Shown: positions 48,807-57,900 of the stretch, one piece after another
Layout of the letters: every line of letters begins with the position of its first letter
Position numbering within the stretch: the first letter of the stretch is position 1
From: CAIVAT01 sp049317265
Lineage (GTDB): Bacteria; Bacteroidota; Bacteroidia; Bacteroidales; FEN-979
Assembly: GCA_049317265.1 (NCBI GenBank)
Contig: JBMOIP010000010.1
Coordinates: forward strand, 35,616-99,615
Reading direction: 5' to 3'
Length of the DNA stretch: 64,000 bases
Notes under the pieces: model-generated
Databases searched by the model: none
The model's input: only the letters and a program-made list of their open reading frames with translations
What the model was told of the DNA's origin: nothing
Made by a program: the position numbers and the translations under genes

Positions 48807-51131
48807 ATGATCTGCCTGCTTGCCCTCTTTCCTTTTCTTCATGCTATAGCGGGAGGGACTATCCATGGGAAAGTTACCGGCTTTCCCGGCAACACCCTGC
48901 TTGCCGGTGCACATGTAATCCTCGACCAGAAGGGGAAAGCCACTTTCACGGGGAAGGACGGCGTATACAATATCACCGGGGTGGCAGCAGGGAAGATCAG
49001 CGTGAAGGTCTCCTATCTTGGATATAAGCCTGAGATAAAAAATGTCACACTCAGGGACGGACAGAATATCAACCTGGATTTCTCCCTGGAGATCAATGTG
49101 ATCAACACCCCGGAGTTTGAGATAATTGAGTCGAAGCCCGACCGTGTGGCCCAGGATGAACCCACACGGATGGAGATCATCTCGTCGCAAACCATTGCCA
49201 ATACCCCGGGTCAGAGTATTGTATCCGTGCTCGACTTCATCTCCGGGGTAAACCTATCTTCCACCATGGGAATTTTCGCCAACAACACCGTGGTATCGTT
49301 GCGCGGCCTCAGCGGGAACGACCAGGCCAGAACCCTTGTGCTGATTGATGATGTACCCATGAACAAGGCAGATGCAGGGAGTGTAAACTGGAACCTGATC
49401 AACCGCGACAATGTTGAAAAGATTGAGGTCCTCAAGGGACCGGGTTCCGCGCAGTATGGGAGCAGCGCCATGGGCGGTGTGATTAACATACGGACAAAAC
49501 GGCCAACCCGGCTCATTTCCGGCATGGCAACCCTCGACTACGGCACATTTAACACGGCAGGATTCAGGTATCAGCTGGCCGGGAAACTCAAGCCCGAAGT
49601 CATGGGAAAGGGATTTTTCTATGGATTAAACGGTTTTTACCGACGGAGCGACGGTTACAACCCTGAAATTCCGCAATACCTTGAAAAAAGTGACACCTTT
49701 TATGTAAACAACTTCCTTCGGGAAGCATCCCTTGGAATCAGAACCGGTTACCAGTTCAACCAGCTGAACACTGTGGAAATCAGCGCCAACTTCTTCGATG
49801 ACAAGCGGGGACGCGGCACCGAAATCTATGAAGTTGACGGCGCCTATGAACGGCATAAAACCTGGCAGTCAAACATGCGATACATGGGTGGTAAAGGAAC
49901 GGTTAGATGGAACTTCATGGCATACACCCAGGATGAACACTTTGAACGCCTCAATGAATACATGAAAGAGGGCGAATACAGCCTATACCTTGTCAAATCA
50001 ACCCGGCTTGACCGGGGAATGAACCTGCACACCATCATTCCTGCCGGGAAATCCAACGTTTTCACCACGGGAGTAGATTACCATTATGGCAGTGTTGACG
50101 GGCAGGACATCTACTACACCTCCACCGACCTGATCACCAACAAGGGAAAAATGGATACCTGGGCCCTGTTTTTACAGGACGAGATCGGCCTGCTGGATAA
50201 AAAGCTGCAGATAAACCTCGGGCTTCGTCTCAACACAGCCATCTTTCACAACGGAAGCTTTAAAATAGATGATCCCTCCTATTCTATCCAGTACCTTGTT
50301 GATTACCAGGATAGTCTTTTCCCCAGGAATCAATGGTACCAGCTCGATCCGAAGTTTTCCATCCAGTACCGGTTCACCACACATTCCCGCATCTATGTTA
50401 CAATCGCCCAGGGTTTCCGTGCCCCGAATCTTGATGACCTCTGCCGCTCGGGAAAGATTTCAAAGGGGTTTAAAATTGCAAATCCTGCCTTAAAACCGGA
50501 GGTCCTCGACAACTTTGAAGTGGGAACCGACCTGCTCTTTTTCAACAAACTCCACCTCGCAGCTTCACTTTATTATTCCATCGGGAAAAACTTCATGTAT
50601 TATGTCAGCAACGGCGATTCGGTGAACATGGGGTATAAACTTACCCCGGTTTTCATGAAGGAGAATATCAGCCGGGTCAACATCACCGGCTTTGAACTTG
50701 ATCTTGACATTCAACCTCTCAAATGGCTCTCGGTTTTTGCAAACTACACCTTCAACCACTCTGTAATCGGTAGTTTCATCCCGGAAGACACCATCGTCGA
50801 CCGGGATTTAACAGGAAAGTATCTCACAGATGTCCCCATGCACAAGGCATCAGCCGGGATCACTGTTAAAAATAAGATCGTAAATGTGAATCTGCTCTGG
50901 AAATATACAGGAGAGCGATATATCAATGATCTCAATGAGACCGATCTCTACCTGCTCACCAATAAATATCCTTCATTCCAAACAGTCGGAATCAAGATCT
51001 GGCATCTTTTTTTCAACCATCTTACCGCCAGTCTCAACATCGACAATATCTTTGACGCGAGGTTCATCGACGACAGGCTCCAGCAGAGCCCGGGAAGAAT
51101 GATCACCGGGGAAATATCCGTAACTTTGTAA
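48807..51131 (+). CDS. TonB-dependent outer-membrane receptor
   Basis: About 774 residues from the ATG at 48807, which gives a signal peptide ('MICLLALFPFLHAIAGG'); the frame extends to 48711 without one. Order: a carboxypeptidase-regulatory-like N-terminal domain ('IHGKVTGFPGNTLLAGAHVILD'), the plug ('VVSLRGLSGNDQARTLVLIDDVP', 'VEKIEVLKGPGSAQYGSSAMGGVINI') and a 22-strand-type barrel ending in Leu. No SusD partner is present, so it is not a glycan system of the Sus type; the size fits siderophore/metal/vitamin receptors. Neighbouring WtpA and ModE-like genes suggest tungstate, molybdate or a metal-pterin/chelate as ligand. Confidence 0.9.
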   Translation: MICLLALFPFLHAIAGGTIHGKVTGFPGNTLLAGAHVILDQKGKATFTGKDGVYNITGVAAGKISVKVSYLGYKPEIKNVTLRDGQNINLDFSLEINVINTPEFEIIESKPDRVAQDEPTRMEIISSQTIANTPGQSIVSVLDFISGVNLSSTMGIFANNTVVSLRGLSGNDQARTLVLIDDVPMNKADAGSVNWNLINRDNVEKIEVLKGPGSAQYGSSAMGGVINIRTKRPTRLISGMATLDYGTFNTAGFRYQLAGKLKPEVMGKGFFYGLNGFYRRSDGYNPEIPQYLEKSDTFYVNNFLREASLGIRTGYQFNQLNTVEISANFFDDKRGRGTEIYEVDGAYERHKTWQSNMRYMGGKGTVRWNFMAYTQDEHFERLNEYMKEGEYSLYLVKSTRLDRGMNLHTIIPAGKSNVFTTGVDYHYGSVDGQDIYYTSTDLITNKGKMDTWALFLQDEIGLLDKKLQINLGLRLNTAIFHNGSFKIDDPSYSIQYLVDYQDSLFPRNQWYQLDPKFSIQYRFTTHSRIYVTIAQGFRAPNLDDLCRSGKISKGFKIANPALKPEVLDNFEVGTDLLFFNKLHLAASLYYSIGKNFMYYVSNGDSVNMGYKLTPVFMKENISRVNITGFELDLDIQPLKWLSVFANYTFNHSVIGSFIPEDTIVDRDLTGKYLTDVPMHKASAGITVKNKIVNVNLLWKYTGERYINDLNETDLYLLTNKYPSFQTVGIKIWHLFFNHLTASLNIDNIFDARFIDDRLQQSPGRMITGEISVTL

Positions 51132-51152
51132 AACTATCTCAAACATTGCACT

Positions 51153-52238
51153 ATGAAAAAACTTATTACACTACTCTTCTTCGCCTTAACTTTACAGGCA
51201 GGTTATTCCCAGGAAACAAAATCCATGAAGAAGAAGAACAGTCCCGAAGCAGAAAAAAAGGCCATCCGTGATGCCGGCGATAAAAACAACAACTTCTACG
51301 ACAACGAGGAGACCTTTGTACTGCCGATGAAAGAGCTCGTCATTGCCGGCGAGGTGGAAAACCCCGGTAAAGTTGATTTCACCAAACTCACGAAACACTC
51401 CGTGATCGTGAAAGAGGCACTGCTCAACAAAGATACCGGAAACCAGTTTGTAGGCGCATACAGGTATGATGGGTACTCGCTTTTCGACATTTTAAAGGAT
51501 CGCATCCTCAAGAAAAAAAACAAGGCCGAATTCAATCCCATCATCGATGTGTTTGTTGAAATCGAAAATGACCTTGGCGAAAAAGTTGTCATGAGCTGGG
51601 GCGAGATCTACTACCCCAATTTCCTTCATAATTCCATCATCGCCACTGACGTAATGCGCATCGTTCCCAGCAAGTCCAAAGACCTCTGGCCACTTCCCGT
51701 CACAAGCAAACTGGTGATCGCCAACGACCTCATCACCGAACGAAACATCAGGAACCCGGTGAAGATCACAGTGATCAGTTATCCGCGTAATTACAAAGTC
51801 AACCGCGACATTACTCCGTTAACCTCTGAAAAAGTCGACCTCTTCATCAACGAAAAGCAGGAGGAGGGATTCAAAGATACTCCCGAAAGCCTTCAGAAGG
51901 AGACCCTTCATACCATTTTCTATGGAAAGGGCCGCGGCATTCACAGCACTCAGCCATTCACCGGTGTTTACCTGAAGGACTATCTTGACGGCAAAGTGAC
52001 ATTCAACAGAAAAAATCTGCGGAACGGGCTGGTTATCCTGGCAGGTGTTGACGGTTACCGCTCCGTTTATACCCTGAGCGAAATCCTGAACCGCAACGAC
52101 CAGGCAGAAGTCCTCATCGTACAGTGCAAAGATGAAAAGGATGGCGGTAAATTCCGGATCTTCCCTTCCTGCGATTTCTTCTCCGACAGGGCAGTGAAAG
52201 CGCTTTCGGAGATCAGGGTGGAGGTGGGTGCCAGGTAA
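51153..52238 (+). CDS. Periplasmic protein with two sulfite-oxidase-fold (molybdopterin-binding-like) domains
   Basis: A 361-residue protein with a signal peptide ('MKKLITLLFFALTLQAGYSQ') and a charged linker. Two similar halves follow. Residues about 58-195 have 'LVIAGEVENPGKVDFTKL', 'YDGYSLFDILKD' and 'VVMSWGEIYYPNFLHNSIIA'; residues about 200-361 have 'FTGVYLKDYLDG' and 'LVILAGVDGYRSVYTLSEILNRND'. These segments are typical of the oxidoreductase molybdopterin-binding (SUOX) fold. The Mo-coordinating Cys is not apparent. In a W/Mo gene cluster this may bind a metal-pterin or oxyanion in the periplasm. The fold call rests on motif reading only. Confidence 0.6.
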   Translation: MKKLITLLFFALTLQAGYSQETKSMKKKNSPEAEKKAIRDAGDKNNNFYDNEETFVLPMKELVIAGEVENPGKVDFTKLTKHSVIVKEALLNKDTGNQFVGAYRYDGYSLFDILKDRILKKKNKAEFNPIIDVFVEIENDLGEKVVMSWGEIYYPNFLHNSIIATDVMRIVPSKSKDLWPLPVTSKLVIANDLITERNIRNPVKITVISYPRNYKVNRDITPLTSEKVDLFINEKQEEGFKDTPESLQKETLHTIFYGKGRGIHSTQPFTGVYLKDYLDGKVTFNRKNLRNGLVILAGVDGYRSVYTLSEILNRNDQAEVLIVQCKDEKDGGKFRIFPSCDFFSDRAVKALSEIRVEVGAR

Positions 52239-52560
52239 CCGGCATCATGTACCACCTGGCCTTTCGGAACTTAAAAAATAAACACCCATGACGGGTTTCG
52301 TTTTTATTCATCTTTGGCAATAACAATATGATAACGCTCTCTTTGCATGAAGATGAGAATTTCCTGTAACCTGCTTCGACTTCCTTTATTGGCTTTCCTG
52401 AATTTATTAGCACCAGGCCTGCCAGTACAGCCCAAAGCTGTCAGCTTGTCGAATGTTGTTAAACATATTGAAGGGGAGGCTACGTTTATTACGCTGAAGG
52501 CATTGCGAATGAAGTGGACCAAAGAAATAACTTACCCTGGTGCATCTGTAAACTCCGGTT
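52239..52560. other. Gap after the TonB operon: degenerate 24-bp element, weak terminator, small open frame
   Basis: Four bases after the operon stop, 52243-52266 matches 17 of 24 positions of the CGATATGCA copy at 46902 (CATCA and TTTCG in place of CGATA and TATCG; inner 14 bp well kept). A weak hairpin with a T5 run follows near 52279-52305. From 52347 a 74-codon frame runs into the start of the PAS gene. No other gene is recognised here. Confidence 0.5.
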
Positions 52561-52571
52561 ATGTACAATAA
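52347..52571 (+). CDS. Small hypothetical protein, possibly coupled to the PAS regulator
   Basis: A 74-residue frame starting at ATG with a hydrophobic stretch ('LLRLPLLAFLNLLAPGLP') that could be a signal or membrane segment, followed by a polar tail with no family resemblance. Its stop lies 11 bp inside the start of the PAS/LuxR gene, the kind of overlap seen in coupled genes. It may equally be a chance frame. Confidence 0.3.
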   Translation: MKMRISCNLLRLPLLAFLNLLAPGLPVQPKAVSLSNVVKHIEGEATFITLKALRMKWTKEITYPGASVNSGYVQ

Positions 52572-53430
52572 ATTAAAGCAACAAAGCATATCGATTGAAG
52601 AGGTGTTGAAAGTTGCATTTGAAAAAAATGCGGCTCCTACTGCTATTTACAACCTGGATACGACCATTGCAATGGCTAACGATGCCTATTGCGAAACTTC
52701 GGGATATACCCTGGAAGAAGTGATTGGGATGAGTTGGCTCAAACTGCTGCCGCCCGGCGAATTTGAACGACTAAAAGCGTATAACCTGCAACGACTTGCC
52801 AATCCTGAAACTGCTCCAAACAAATATGAATTTACTTTTAATAATAAAAATGGCGAACAAAAGCATGGCTTCGCCTCAATTGCAACATTGCTGGAGCAAG
52901 GACTCATCATCATGTCGATTGTTGATATAACCGAAACGAAAAAAATAGCAGAAGAGCGTGATCGGAAAAACCAGGAATTGCAAAAGCTTATAGAAACAAG
53001 GAACAAAGATATTGCATTATCTGTTAGTCAATTAGTTGCAAACAAAGAAGACAATCAATGGCTGCTTTCGAAAATTGAGGAGTTGATAGAATTAGCGAAC
53101 CCGGATGCACAATCGTTGTTGCCGGTTATCCTGGAAATAAAAAAGAATATTGCCCGGAAATTGCAACTCGACACCTGGGAAAAAGTGCAACAGCGGTTTC
53201 AAATAACCTATCCCGATTCGCTTTCAAAAATCGTAAAAAAACACCCTGCACTAACCCCTGCAGAAATTAAATTGTGCGCCTTGCTCACGCTGAACCTCGA
53301 TACGAAAGAGATTGCAACGATGCTGAACCTGGCACACAACAGCATACGGATTGCCCGTGCCCGACTGCGAAAAAAATTACAACTTGCCCCGGAAGAAAAC
53401 CTTTCGGCTTATCTGATGAAGTTTAAATAG
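52561..53430 (+). CDS. PAS-domain regulator with LuxR-type HTH
   Basis: A 289-residue protein. Residues about 14-125 form a PAS/PAC domain ('AIYNLDTTIAMANDAYCETSGYTLEEVIGMSWLKLLPPGE', 'GLIIMSIVDITETKKIAEER'). A coiled coil follows (about 126-150). A C-terminal helix-turn-helix is 'LTPAEIKLCALLTLNLDTKEIATMLNLAHNSIRIARARLRKKL', the LuxR/GerE type found in many Bacteroidota sensor-regulators. No membrane segment or kinase domain, so it is a one-component cytoplasmic regulator. Signal and targets are unknown. It converges with the ATPase gene, 34 bp apart. Confidence 0.88.
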   Translation: MYNKLKQQSISIEEVLKVAFEKNAAPTAIYNLDTTIAMANDAYCETSGYTLEEVIGMSWLKLLPPGEFERLKAYNLQRLANPETAPNKYEFTFNNKNGEQKHGFASIATLLEQGLIIMSIVDITETKKIAEERDRKNQELQKLIETRNKDIALSVSQLVANKEDNQWLLSKIEELIELANPDAQSLLPVILEIKKNIARKLQLDTWEKVQQRFQITYPDSLSKIVKKHPALTPAEIKLCALLTLNLDTKEIATMLNLAHNSIRIARARLRKKLQLAPEENLSAYLMKFK

Positions 53431-53464
53431 TTGCTGCATAAGGCACACAAGGATAGTATTTTAA

Positions 53465-54673
53465 TTAAAAAGAACGCATTAAAAACTCCCTTAAATTGCA
53501 ATGAATAATTCCCTGATGATTGCCCGTGGCATATTCATCAAGGGTAACCACATATTTGGGATGGTTGTCGTGAATTAAAAGTAAATTTCCAAATTCCCTC
53601 GCAAAAGTTTTCTCGTCAGAGACGTTTAATGCCGCTTGAATATACATCGTCACATCTCCTTTTGACGCAATAAAATCAATTTCTTTGTCTCCTAGCTTGC
53701 CGACATATACCTGGTAGTTGCTGTCAATTAAATGCCTGTAAACCAGGGATTCGATATACTTATTTACATCCTTTGGATCGAAGGGTTTCAGGGTATGCCG
53801 TAAACCAATATCTTCAAAATAATACTTATCATTGATTTCGAACAATTTTTTACCAGCAATATCATATCGCGCTACTTTGTGCACCAGGTAGGAAGATTCC
53901 AGAAAATAGAGGTAGTCAACGATTGTTCTTGTCGAAATAGTAATTTTCTGAGATTTTAAAAAATCTCCAATTCTGTTGGCTGTTACCAGACTACCTGTGT
54001 TGTCAGCAATAAAGGTCATCAGATTATTCAGGAAACTGTAATTTCGGATATTAAACCGCTGGACGATATCCCTGAATAAAATAGTATTCAAAATATTACG
54101 CAGATATTCCTGACGTACCTGATCGTTGTCGTCGAGGTGAATCAAAAATGGCATTCCTCCCTGGGTCATGTATTTCAGAAGCGAACCCGGATTGTCTTCG
54201 CGTTGATGAAATTGCAGGTATTCCGAATAGGAGAGGCTGTGCACAGCGATCTCGATGTATCTTCCGGAGAGCAGGGTGGCAAGTTCTCCGGAGAGTAAGG
54301 TCGCATTACTGCCTGTACAATAGATGTCAAAGCCCCCATCTGCAACCATACCACGTAAAGCCTTCTCGAAATTGGTGATCTCCTGAACTTCGTCGATAAA
54401 TACAAAACATTTTATTTTCTCCTGTTTTTTTGATTTAGCCCAGTTCCACAACGTTGTGTCGTTGTATATTTCATCAAAACCGGGGTCCTCTTTATTTAAG
54501 TAGATAAGATCACTACCGGGAAATTGTTTCCGGATGTAGTCCATGGTCTGAAGCATAACAAAGCTCTTTCCGCAACGGCGCTGGCCGGTAAAAACTTTAA
54601 TCAATGGCTTATCAATAAAAGGGATAACCTTGTCCAGGTAAGCCGGTCTTGGCAAAAAATCAGGAATTTCCAT
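53465..54673 (-). CDS. AAA ATPase with DUF4143 domain
   Basis: About 402 residues from the ATG at 54673 ('MEIPDFLPRPAYLDKVIPFI'). The N-half is the ATPase with Walker A 'FTGQRRCGKSFVML', Walker B 'CFVFIDEVQEI' and the sensor 'DIYCTGSNATLLSGELATLLSGR'. The C-half contains the DUF4143 restriction-nuclease-like fold with 'IESLVYRHLIDSNYQVYVGKLGDKEIDFIASKG' (E, D-x-D/E-x-K-like residues). Such proteins are common, often accessory and mobile; their biological role is unclear. A start further upstream (54772) would include the promoter box. Confidence 0.9.
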   Translation of the reverse strand: MEIPDFLPRPAYLDKVIPFIDKPLIKVFTGQRRCGKSFVMLQTMDYIRKQFPGSDLIYLNKEDPGFDEIYNDTTLWNWAKSKKQEKIKCFVFIDEVQEITNFEKALRGMVADGGFDIYCTGSNATLLSGELATLLSGRYIEIAVHSLSYSEYLQFHQREDNPGSLLKYMTQGGMPFLIHLDDNDQVRQEYLRNILNTILFRDIVQRFNIRNYSFLNNLMTFIADNTGSLVTANRIGDFLKSQKITISTRTIVDYLYFLESSYLVHKVARYDIAGKKLFEINDKYYFEDIGLRHTLKPFDPKDVNKYIESLVYRHLIDSNYQVYVGKLGDKEIDFIASKGDVTMYIQAALNVSDEKTFAREFGNLLLIHDNHPKYVVTLDEYATGNHQGIIHCNLREFLMRSF

Positions 54674-54697
54674 ATTTTTATCAGGATAAACAAAATA

Positions 54698-54705
54698 CAA
54701 ATATA
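54698..54705 (-). promoter_or_regulatory. Promoter -7 box of the DUF4143 ATPase gene
   Basis: TATATTTG on the minus strand, 24 bp before the chosen ATG; supports the start at 54673. Confidence 0.5.
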
Positions 54706-54814
54706 CCATATAGTTTGTATCTTGATACACAAATATGGATGTTTTTGAAACCTTATCTCCGGCCTTATGCAAATAAATAGTTGGAAGTTTCTACGCTCAA
54801 AATCAGTTTTGTCT

Positions 54815-54860
54815 TGTAGCCTTATTGTTGCCATGCCTGTAGCCTTATTGTAGCCACGCC
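54815..54860 (+). repeat. Two tandem 23-bp repeats
   Basis: TGTAGCCTTATTGTTGCCAT... and TGTAGCCTTATTGTAGCCAC... occur back to back (54815-54837 and 54838-54860), differing at two positions. They lie in the 303-bp gap between the ATPase gene and the giant surface protein gene; the rest of the gap shows no gene. Confidence 0.8.
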
Positions 54861-54976
54861 AGATAATTAGTTAGCCGATTTTTCCCGTAATTGCCCGCTG
54901 TTTGGAGAAGGTAACTCCAGGCGAACTTCTGTTTTCCAGCGCATTCACTGCAAATAACACTAATCAAAGGATAAAT

Positions 54977-57900
54977 ATGAAAAAAGTAAACTTTTTACTC
55001 GCAATGGCACTTGTTGCCATGGTGCTCCTGCAAACCGCAAATGCACAGGTAACCGTAACCGGATCAACCGGCGCTAATGCAACCTATACCACATTAGGTG
55101 CAGCATTTACTGCCATTAACACAAACACCAATCAAAGCGGTAATAATATCGTTATAACGATTACTGCTTCAACCAATGAGTCAACTACTACTGCAAGTCT
55201 CACAGGGCAGGCAACCAATACATGGGCTACGTTGAAAATCTATCCCACCGTTACAGGCCTGAGCATTTCAGGCAGCCCGGCCGCTCCGCTGATCAAACTT
55301 AACGGTGCCAAAAATGTTACCATCGACGGACGCGTAAATGCCACCGGTGAAACAAAAGACCTTATCATTACCAATACCAGCACTTCGAATACGGCAGGCA
55401 CTTCTACCATCCAGTTCATTAACGATGCTTCCACCAATACGGTGCAATATTGCACCCTCAAAGGTTCAACTACCGATGCGGCGGCAGGTGTCTTGTTTTT
55501 CAGTACCACCACCGGTGCAAACGGTAACGATGGCAATACCATTGATAATAACAACATCACCAATTCAACCGATTTAAACCGGCCATTGAATGCAGTTTAT
55601 TCGGCAGGAACATCCGCTGCCAAATCAAACTCCGGCAATACCATCAGCAATAACAATATCTACAATTTTCTGAGCAGGGGAACAGCATCAAACGGGATAC
55701 AACTGGCGGCTTACAATACCGGATGGACAATCTCAGCCAATAGTTTTTATGAAACCGCATCATTCGGTCCAACAGCTGCAGTTGACTATACGGTCATAAA
55801 TGTTTCCGCTATTACTTCAACGGATATTGCCATCAGCGGAAATTTTATTGGCGGCAGTGCTGCTAATTGTGGTACCACTGGCAGTGTAACCAGTTGGACA
55901 AAGACCAATATGTATACCAATATCTTTTATGCAATTAATCTGAATGTAGGGCCAAAGGTAAGCGAAGAAACGAGCGTGCAGGGCAATACCATTAAGAACT
56001 TTGTATGGGGCGATGCAGGAGTAGCATCTTCCGGTTGGAGTGCTATAGCTATTCCTACTACTGCAACGGGAGCAGTAAACATAGGTACTGTAACCGGAAA
56101 TACCATCGGCGCCACAACGGGTATTGGTTCTATTGCAGTTACATCCATGGCCGCCGGTAATCGGGTGAATGGAATAGATATTAGAGGAACCGGCACAGTA
56201 GATTGTCAAAATAATACGATTGGGGCAATAACGGCTGCCAATTTAGAATTTCAATACTCCACAAACTTTCAAGGTATCTATAAAAATAATTCAGGCACTA
56301 CCACCATCAGTAACAATACCATCGGGAGTACCACCACTGCAAACAGCATCAATGCCAGTAGCCGTTCTACGACCGTTGCACAACAAGTATATGGAATATA
56401 TTCACAAGGATCAGGTACAGTTATCATTTCAGGTAACACCATTTCAAAACTCACCAACGGTACTGACTGCTCATCAGCCACTACAACCGGTTGTGTGTTT
56501 GGTATCTATGCATCCGGCGAAACCATGACCATAACAACCAATACCATAAGGGATTTAACCATTGCCAATGCAAATAGTGAATCATTTCCAAATTCGGTTA
56601 CAGGTATTTTCCAAGCCAGCTCCACTGGAGCACAAACGATTAGCGGCAATACCATCTATAATTTATCGAACACATACGGAGCCTTTGCAGGTTATGTAAA
56701 CGGTATATTTTATTATTCGGGGCCAGGGGCAAGTACGGTTTCGGGTAATTTTATTCACAGCCTTACGGTAAGCAGCAACTCAGGGGCAAAACTCTCCGGG
56801 ATATATATCCGCGAAGGTATTGCAACTTATTCCAACAATATTATCAGTTTGGGGAACAGTACGAATAGCGAACTAAGTGGGATATATGAATCGGCCGGTA
56901 CCAATAACATCTATTTTAATACCGTGTATATTAGCGGAACTGGAGGTTCCTATGGTTCCTATGGATTAAGAAACCTTAACGGCGTTGGTACTACGAGGAA
57001 TTACAGAAACAATTTGTTTGTAAATGTCCGCACAGGAGGTCCTAATTACTGCGTTGCTCTTGGCAATACTACAGGGCTAACGATGGATTATAACGATTAC
57101 ATCTGCCCCTCAGGAACTGCGGTTTGGTTCATCGGCATAGGATGCAATACACTGGCTCAGATTCAAGCTGGTCTTGCAGGTCAGAATCTGCACAGTTTAA
57201 CTACCGATCCGGCCTTTGCCAGTGCAGGTGGAACGGTGGCAGCCAATTATATTCCTGCATCTTTAGCTTTGGTTGGTGTTACAGGCACAGGCATTACCAC
57301 CGATTATGCTGGAACTACCAGAAGTGTTACTGCACCTGCCATGGGCGCTTACGATTACCCGGTAAGTGGTTGGGTAGTTGTTACTGCAACGCTTGGAACA
57401 GCCACCGGAACCTATACCAGTTTAAAAGCAGCCTTCGATGCCATTAATGCAGGAACGCACAAAGGCGTTATTGCCATAAAAATTAACGCCAGCACTACAG
57501 AGTCGGCTACGGCTGCGCTGAATGCCAGCGCTGCAACTTCTGCAGGCAATCCTTTTTACACTTCGGTAAATGTGTATCCCACCCTTACCGGTTTAAGCAT
57601 TACAGGCAGTTTGGCTGCTCCACTTATTGACTTAAACGGGGCCGACAATGTTACTTTTGATGGTAGGGTAAATGCAACAGGCACAACCAAAGACCTCATA
57701 ATATCCAACACCAGCACTGCGACAACGGCAGGAACAAGCGATATACGGTTTATTAATGATGCCACAAGCAATACCGTAAAATATTGCACCCTCAAAGGTT
57801 CAACCATGGATGCATCGGGAGGTATTTTGTTTTTCAGCACCACCACAGGCACCACGGGCAACGATGGCAACACCATTGATAATAACAACTTCACTAACGT

